A stretch of DNA of 10,804 bases, taken from the NCBI GenBank assembly GCA_964580965.1, contig CAZOLZ010000060.1:1-10804 (forward strand). Reading direction: 5' to 3'. The notes under the pieces are model-generated. The model was not told the DNA's origin. It was given only the letters and a program-made list of their open reading frames with translations, and ran no database searches. Below are positions 7,323 to 10,804 of this stretch, piece after piece; the first letter of the stretch is position 1, and every line of letters begins with the position of its first letter. The stretch comes from CAIUKX01 sp964580965. Its GTDB lineage: Bacteria; Bacteroidota; Bacteroidia; Flavobacteriales_D; Crocinitomicaceae. A program made the position numbers and the translations under genes.

Positions 7323-8165
7323 TTAAGAATTAAATTTTTTTTTCAATGCTGATAATTTATCTTCAATTGAATTGGCCCCAACTTTTTTATTTCGCTTAGC
7401 CTTTATACGGTCCATTTCCTTTTTTAAACATTTTTTTGTGTAAAGAGGAAAGTCTGCTTGCATCATCCAACCATAATATCCAGGTTCTTCTTGATCTACT
7501 TGTTCTATTGTTTTTCCTTTATTTTTCCCAAAATTATAAATGACTTCTTCTTTATCATTGATAGCAAGACGACCAGCGAAATCATAGATGTCAAGATTTC
7601 CAGCACGTGAAAAATCTGCTAGTTTCTTTACATCCTTATCTAAATTTTCGTATTTATTCAATTGAGCTTTTAAAACTTCCCAAGTAACTTTTGTATCATA
7701 TAATGCTGAATGAGCATTCTCCATATCTTCATCGCAGTAAAACTTGAAAGCTGCTGTTAATGTTCGTTGTTCCATTTTATGAAAAATATTTTGAACATCG
7801 ATAAATGATTTAGAAGAGATGTCAAAGTCATTACCAACCCTTAATAATTCTTCTGAAAGAACAGGAATATCAAACTTATTTGAGTTAAAACCTACTAAAT
7901 CAGCTTCGCCGATAAATTCAACAACCTTTGATGCTAATTCTTTAAAAGTAGGGGAGTCCTGAACTTTTTCATCAGTTATACCATGAATTTCAGCTGATTC
8001 TTTTGGTATTTTTATTTCAGGATTAACATACGAATGAAATGTTTCTTCATTCCCATCTGGATTAATTTTAATGATTGCTATTTCAACAATTCTATCTTTT
8101 GTAATATTCAAGCCTGTTGTTTCGAGGTCAAATATTGCTATTGGTTTAATTAAATTTAAAAGCAT
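7323..8165 (-). CDS. DnaQ-like DEDDh 3'-5' exonuclease with ExoX-like C-terminal domain
   Basis: This is a 280-residue cytosolic nuclease. The exonuclease domain (about 7-172) has all five catalytic residues of the DEDDh class: D13 and E15 in FDLETTG, D99 in NSNKFDIPVL, and H152 and D157 in AHSALYD. After a linker, residues about 209-250 read NFGKNKGKTIEQV followed by GYYGWMMQADFP, the pattern of the short C-terminal domain seen in exodeoxyribonuclease X-like proteins. The tail (250-280) is strongly basic and ends in KKKFNS. Role: removal of 3' nucleotides from DNA during repair or processing, or a stand-alone epsilon-like activity; it is not fused to a polymerase. The ATG lies only 15 bases after a terminator hairpin belonging to the upstream gene, so its own promoter is not obvious. 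It is probably co-transcribed with the FAH-family gene. Annotation as DNA polymerase III epsilon subunit would overstate what is visible. Confidence 0.93.
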   Translation of the reverse strand: MLLNLIKPIAIFDLETTGLNITKDRIVEIAIIKINPDGNEETFHSYVNPEIKIPKESAEIHGITDEKVQDSPTFKELASKVVEFIGEADLVGFNSNKFDIPVLSEELLRVGNDFDISSKSFIDVQNIFHKMEQRTLTAAFKFYCDEDMENAHSALYDTKVTWEVLKAQLNKYENLDKDVKKLADFSRAGNLDIYDFAGRLAINDKEEVIYNFGKNKGKTIEQVDQEEPGYYGWMMQADFPLYTKKCLKKEMDRIKAKRNKKVGANSIEDKLSALKKKFNS

Positions 8166-8173
8166 TTTTATTC

Positions 8174-8200
8174 CAAAAAAAAGACTCCCGAAAGAGTCTT
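8174..8200 (-). terminator. Rho-independent terminator after the OmpA-family gene
   Basis: On the minus strand AAGACTC (8194-8200) and GAGTCTT (8181-8187) form a perfect 7-bp stem around a six-base TTTCGG loop, continued by a run of T residues to about 8175. The stem begins 5 bases after the stop codon at 8206, the standard layout for an intrinsic terminator. The next gene's ATG lies 15 bases past the stem. Confidence 0.85.
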
Positions 8201-8205
8201 AGTAA

Positions 8206-10392
8206 TTACATTTTGATGACGATAAACTCTGTACGTCTATTTTTTTGATGTTGTTCTTCTGTACACTCATCACATTCACAATTCTCAACTGGTTTTGTTT
8301 CACCCATTCCTTCTGCACTTACCCTATAGGAGTCGCTAATTCTTTCTGTGATATATTCCTTTGATGAATTTGCACGACGTCTTGATAGGTTAGTGTTGTA
8401 ATTATCATTACCACGACAGTCAGTATGTGAATTTAATTTAATTGATAATTGTGGATTATCATTCAAAATTTTAACAATTTTATCTAATTCTTTTGCTGCA
8501 TCTGGTCTGATATCACTCTTATTGAAGTCAAAATAAATTGGATTAATTTTGATTAAATCATTTAAGTCAGTTCCATATTTTACTTTTTTAGAGACCATAT
8601 CACCATTGGGTAACTCACTTGATTCTTTGTTAGCTTTTTCTCTTTCAGCTAATTCTTTTCTAGCTAATTCTCTTGCCTCTTTCTTTAACATTTCTTCAGC
8701 TAATACTAATTCAAGCTCCTCTTGAGATTCATCATTGTTATATTGTTCAATTGTTTTATGTACAGGATCAAAAAACCAATTATTATAAAAGTCTTCTCTT
8801 CCTCCATCACACTTTGTACTTATTTCCTCAGTTAGTAGGATTGAATCACCTAATGTATAATTTACAGTGTAGTTCGAACAGCTCTGAAGATTTACAAAAT
8901 ATTTACCATTTTTAAATGAGTTTACTTTTGTATTTTTCCTTTCATCACTTTTTTCTACAAAATTGATGACTAAGTCTTGAGGTAAGTTATAATTGGGTAT
9001 TGATTTAACTTCACCATAATATACAGAGATTAACTTTTCTCCTAAATTATCATTGATAACTTCATAAATATCATTACCACCTTTTCCGTTTTCTCTGTAT
9101 GATGTAATGTAACCCCTTGAACCATCAGTAGTAGTTGTGAAGAAAACATCATCACCTGTACTATTGATTGGATAGCCTAAATTTAAAGGAGTCGCCCATT
9201 GTCCATTTTCGTCTCTAACAGTATAGAAAATATCAAATCCACCAATACTCTCAGGCCCATTACTTGCAAAATATAATGTTTTGTTATCAGAAGCTATGAA
9301 TGGAGCATCTTCATCATTCGCTGTATTGATTGTTGGACCAAGGTTCATCGGTTTACTCCAAGTTCCATCAGGTAGTTTTACAACACGATAAATATCTCTC
9401 CCACCAAAACCTTCTGGTCTATCTGAAACAAAATACATTTGTAAACCATCAGTTGTCACTGTACAATGAGTTTCCCAATACTTTGAATTAACGCCTTCAT
9501 ATTCTAGAGCCAAAACTCGACTAAATCTGTTATTACCAAAATCTGAATAATAGATATCTCCATTGTTTATATCGTCTTTGTATACATAAATTCTTTTTTC
9601 ATCAGAACTTACAGCGATTGTGGCTTCATTTTTATCTGGAGTACAAAAACCTAACTTTTTTGGTCTGCTCCATTTTCCTTCGTCATTTCTCTTACTTACA
9701 TAAATATCTTCTGGGTAATCGTTAAATTCAGAATCTTTAAAAGCTTCGGATTCATTATTTTTCCAAGGTCTTCTTGATGTAAAGTAAATCGCTTTACCAT
9801 CTAAAGAAATTACTGGTGAATATTCAGGGTATTCAGTATTAATTTCTTCAAAATTTCTTAATGTTGACTTTTTTTGAATTTTCAAAGCTTTGATTGCATT
9901 ACTAGTTTGCTCTATACGAACAACTGCAAGCTTAGTTAATTCATCTTCTTTATCTTTAGTTTGATTTAAGAAAGTTGTGTAATGTTCTTTAGCTTTTTCC
10001 AACTGCATATCTAGGTGATAACATTCTCCAATGTAAAAATTTGCTGAAAAAGGAGAAGTTGTATCTGTAATTGAAAAAAAGTCATAATCATCATTAACCA
10101 ATGGCAATGCTTTCAAAAAATATGGAATAGCTTCCTTAAACCTATGTTTAGATTGTAATAGTATATATCCTTTACGATAGTTGAAGTTAGCATTTTCTGG
10201 TTTTATCTCGATTAATTTATCTACAACCATTTCTGCTTGATATAACCTTTTTTCAACAACTAAACTTGAAGCTTCAATAATAAGCTCAGGTTCTGTTGCG
10301 CTATTTATCATTTCTTTTAATTGTCTATCGGTTAATTGAGCAACAGACAATAATGGTAATAAAGCGTATAATAAAAATGATAACTTTTTCAT
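8206..10392 (-). CDS. TPR - PD40 beta-propeller - OmpA domain envelope protein (PorE-like architecture)
   Basis: This 728-residue protein has a signal peptide at 1-19 (SVAQ end, no lipobox cysteine). TPR-like helices span about 40-165. Five PD40/WD40-like blades follow, with DIY/DIF motifs at 229, 279, 333, 387 and 441; the last three are exactly 54 residues apart and share a GG-x-DI[YF] turn. Residues about 455-530 form a small beta domain resembling a carboxypeptidase-regulatory-like domain. A charged coiled segment (about 555-590) leads to an OmpA C-terminal domain (about 610-728) containing FDFNKSDIRP, NSHTDCRG (D658) and LSRRRA, the peptidoglycan (diaminopimelate) contact region. Cysteines at 659, 705, 707 and 710 may form disulfides. 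The domain order matches PorE of the type IX secretion system, but many Bacteroidota paralogues share it, so a T9SS role is only a possibility. It should sit in the periplasm or outer envelope, tethered to peptidoglycan. Confidence 0.92.
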   Translation of the reverse strand: MKKLSFLLYALLPLLSVAQLTDRQLKEMINSATEPELIIEASSLVVEKRLYQAEMVVDKLIEIKPENANFNYRKGYILLQSKHRFKEAIPYFLKALPLVNDDYDFFSITDTTSPFSANFYIGECYHLDMQLEKAKEHYTTFLNQTKDKEDELTKLAVVRIEQTSNAIKALKIQKKSTLRNFEEINTEYPEYSPVISLDGKAIYFTSRRPWKNNESEAFKDSEFNDYPEDIYVSKRNDEGKWSRPKKLGFCTPDKNEATIAVSSDEKRIYVYKDDINNGDIYYSDFGNNRFSRVLALEYEGVNSKYWETHCTVTTDGLQMYFVSDRPEGFGGRDIYRVVKLPDGTWSKPMNLGPTINTANDEDAPFIASDNKTLYFASNGPESIGGFDIFYTVRDENGQWATPLNLGYPINSTGDDVFFTTTTDGSRGYITSYRENGKGGNDIYEVINDNLGEKLISVYYGEVKSIPNYNLPQDLVINFVEKSDERKNTKVNSFKNGKYFVNLQSCSNYTVNYTLGDSILLTEEISTKCDGGREDFYNNWFFDPVHKTIEQYNNDESQEELELVLAEEMLKKEARELARKELAEREKANKESSELPNGDMVSKKVKYGTDLNDLIKINPIYFDFNKSDIRPDAAKELDKIVKILNDNPQLSIKLNSHTDCRGNDNYNTNLSRRRANSSKEYITERISDSYRVSAEGMGETKPVENCECDECTEEQHQKNRRTEFIVIKM

Positions 10393-10407
10393 AATGTTCT
10401 AAAATAG

Positions 10408-10441
10408 TAAGACCCTCACAATATTATTTATGAGGGTCTTA
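10408..10441 (-). terminator. Intergenic hairpin, likely terminator of the E2 gene
   Basis: TAAGACCCTCA at 10408-10418 pairs perfectly with TGAGGGTCTTA at 10431-10441, giving an 11-bp stem with a 12-base AT loop. On the minus strand it follows the E2 stop (10461) by 19 bases. The bases after the stem read CTATTTTAG, only a weak T-tract, so termination may be partial. The stem ends 15 bases before the ATG of the next gene. Confidence 0.7.
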
Positions 10442-10460
10442 CGAAAATAAGAATTTTTTG

Positions 10461-10804
10461 TTACAACTCTCTATTAATATCAAATTGTTCTAAGTAATCA
10501 GCAACTCTTCTAACAAACTGACCACCCAAAGCACCATCAACTACTCTGTGATCATATGAGTGAGATAAATACATTTTATGTCTTATACCTATAAAGTCAC
10601 CTTCTGGAGTTTCAATAACAGCAGGCATTTTACGAATAGCTCCTAATGCTAAAATTGCAACTTGAGGTTGATTGATGATAGGTGTACCCATAACGTTTCC
10701 AAAAGTGCCAACGTTTGTCACAGTATATGTTCCACCTTGTATTTCTTCAGGTTTTAATTTGTTTTCACGAGCTCTGTTTGCTAAACTATTTACCTCTTTA
10801 GTTA
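10461..10804 (-). CDS. 2-oxo acid dehydrogenase E2 (dihydrolipoamide acyltransferase), C-terminal part
   Basis: The frame is open from the right edge to a TAA at 10461-10463, giving 113 visible residues; the N-terminal lipoyl and E1/E3-binding domains lie outside the window. The visible part is the end of the catalytic domain: ANRARENKLKPEEIQGGT, then TVTNVGTFGNVMGTPIINQP, VAILALGAIRK, and SHSYDHRVVDGALGG with the catalytic HxxxDG motif. It transfers the acyl group from lipoyl-lysine to CoA in the core of a pyruvate, branched-chain or 2-oxoglutarate dehydrogenase complex. The ETPEGDFIGIRHKMYLSHS stretch reminds me of the E2 that Bacteroidota annotations often call branched-chain or generic 2-oxo acid type, but the substrate cannot be fixed from this fragment. 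A GTG at 10719-10721 is internal to the domain and is not the real start. A hairpin follows 19 bases after the stop. Confidence 0.93.
   Translation of the reverse strand, partial: TKEVNSLANRARENKLKPEEIQGGTYTVTNVGTFGNVMGTPIINQPQVAILALGAIRKMPAVIETPEGDFIGIRHKMYLSHSYDHRVVDGALGGQFVRRVADYLEQFDINREL

Noticed and set aside
8673..8915. Plus-strand open frame of 80 residues
   Set aside because: It is antisense to the OmpA-family gene; the composition (Leu/His/Ser-rich) and lack of motifs fit a shadow frame.
10464..10721. Short gene starting at the GTG at 10719-10721
   Set aside because: The frame stays open to the window edge and the upstream residues continue the E2 catalytic domain, so the GTG is an internal valine codon.
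1..10804. Mobile element, CRISPR array, tRNA or phage-like island
   Set aside because: All genes are on one strand and nearly all fit chromosomal Bacteroidota families. There are no transposase or integrase motifs, no spaced direct repeats, and gaps are under about 85 bases.

Overview
The window looks like a core-chromosome segment of a member of the Bacteroidota, most likely a flavobacterium-like organism. The DNA is clearly AT-rich. Gene starts have A-rich leaders without strong Shine-Dalgarno sequences. Several families are typical of that phylum: a TPR/PD40/OmpA envelope protein, a bifunctional RibBA, a TIGR02757/DUF2400 protein, and secreted proteins whose signal peptides end in a Gln-proximal cleavage site. 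All eleven genes lie on the minus strand, so transcription runs from high to low coordinates. Coding density is very high, and no gap exceeds about 85 bases. I see no mobile element, CRISPR array, rRNA or tRNA.

In transcription order, the right edge (10461-10804) holds the C-terminal catalytic part of a 2-oxo acid dehydrogenase E2 subunit, which ends at an 11-bp hairpin. Next comes a 728-residue secreted protein (8206-10392) with TPRs, a PD40 beta-propeller, a small beta domain and an OmpA peptidoglycan-binding domain, followed by a clear rho-independent terminator. Then come a DEDDh exonuclease with an ExoX-like C-terminus (7323-8165) and a fumarylacetoacetate-hydrolase-family enzyme (6688-7299), probably co-transcribed. 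After a 73-base gap there is a pair: a secreted, probably outer-membrane beta-barrel protein of unknown function (5610-6614) and an M3-family zinc oligopeptidase (3571-5592).

After an 83-base gap with a possible promoter, a tight five-gene run begins: an unknown exported protein (2783-3487), ribBA for riboflavin precursor synthesis (1562-2776), a LolD-like ABC ATPase (915-1562), a small membrane-anchored SmpA/BamE-like protein (548-907), and a DUF2400 protein cut by the left edge (1-518). Gaps here are 6, -1, 7 and 29 bases, consistent with one operon.

The window is mostly housekeeping and envelope biology, and I found no convincing new defence, mobile or RNA system. The points most worth a second look are: two intergenic hairpins that each end exactly 15 nt before the next start codon; two unknown exported proteins flanking the M3 peptidase that may share a small beta domain; a LolD-like ATPase with no permease in view, coupled to ribBA and a cysteine-less BamE-like protein; and a run of ten A residues early in that ATPase gene.
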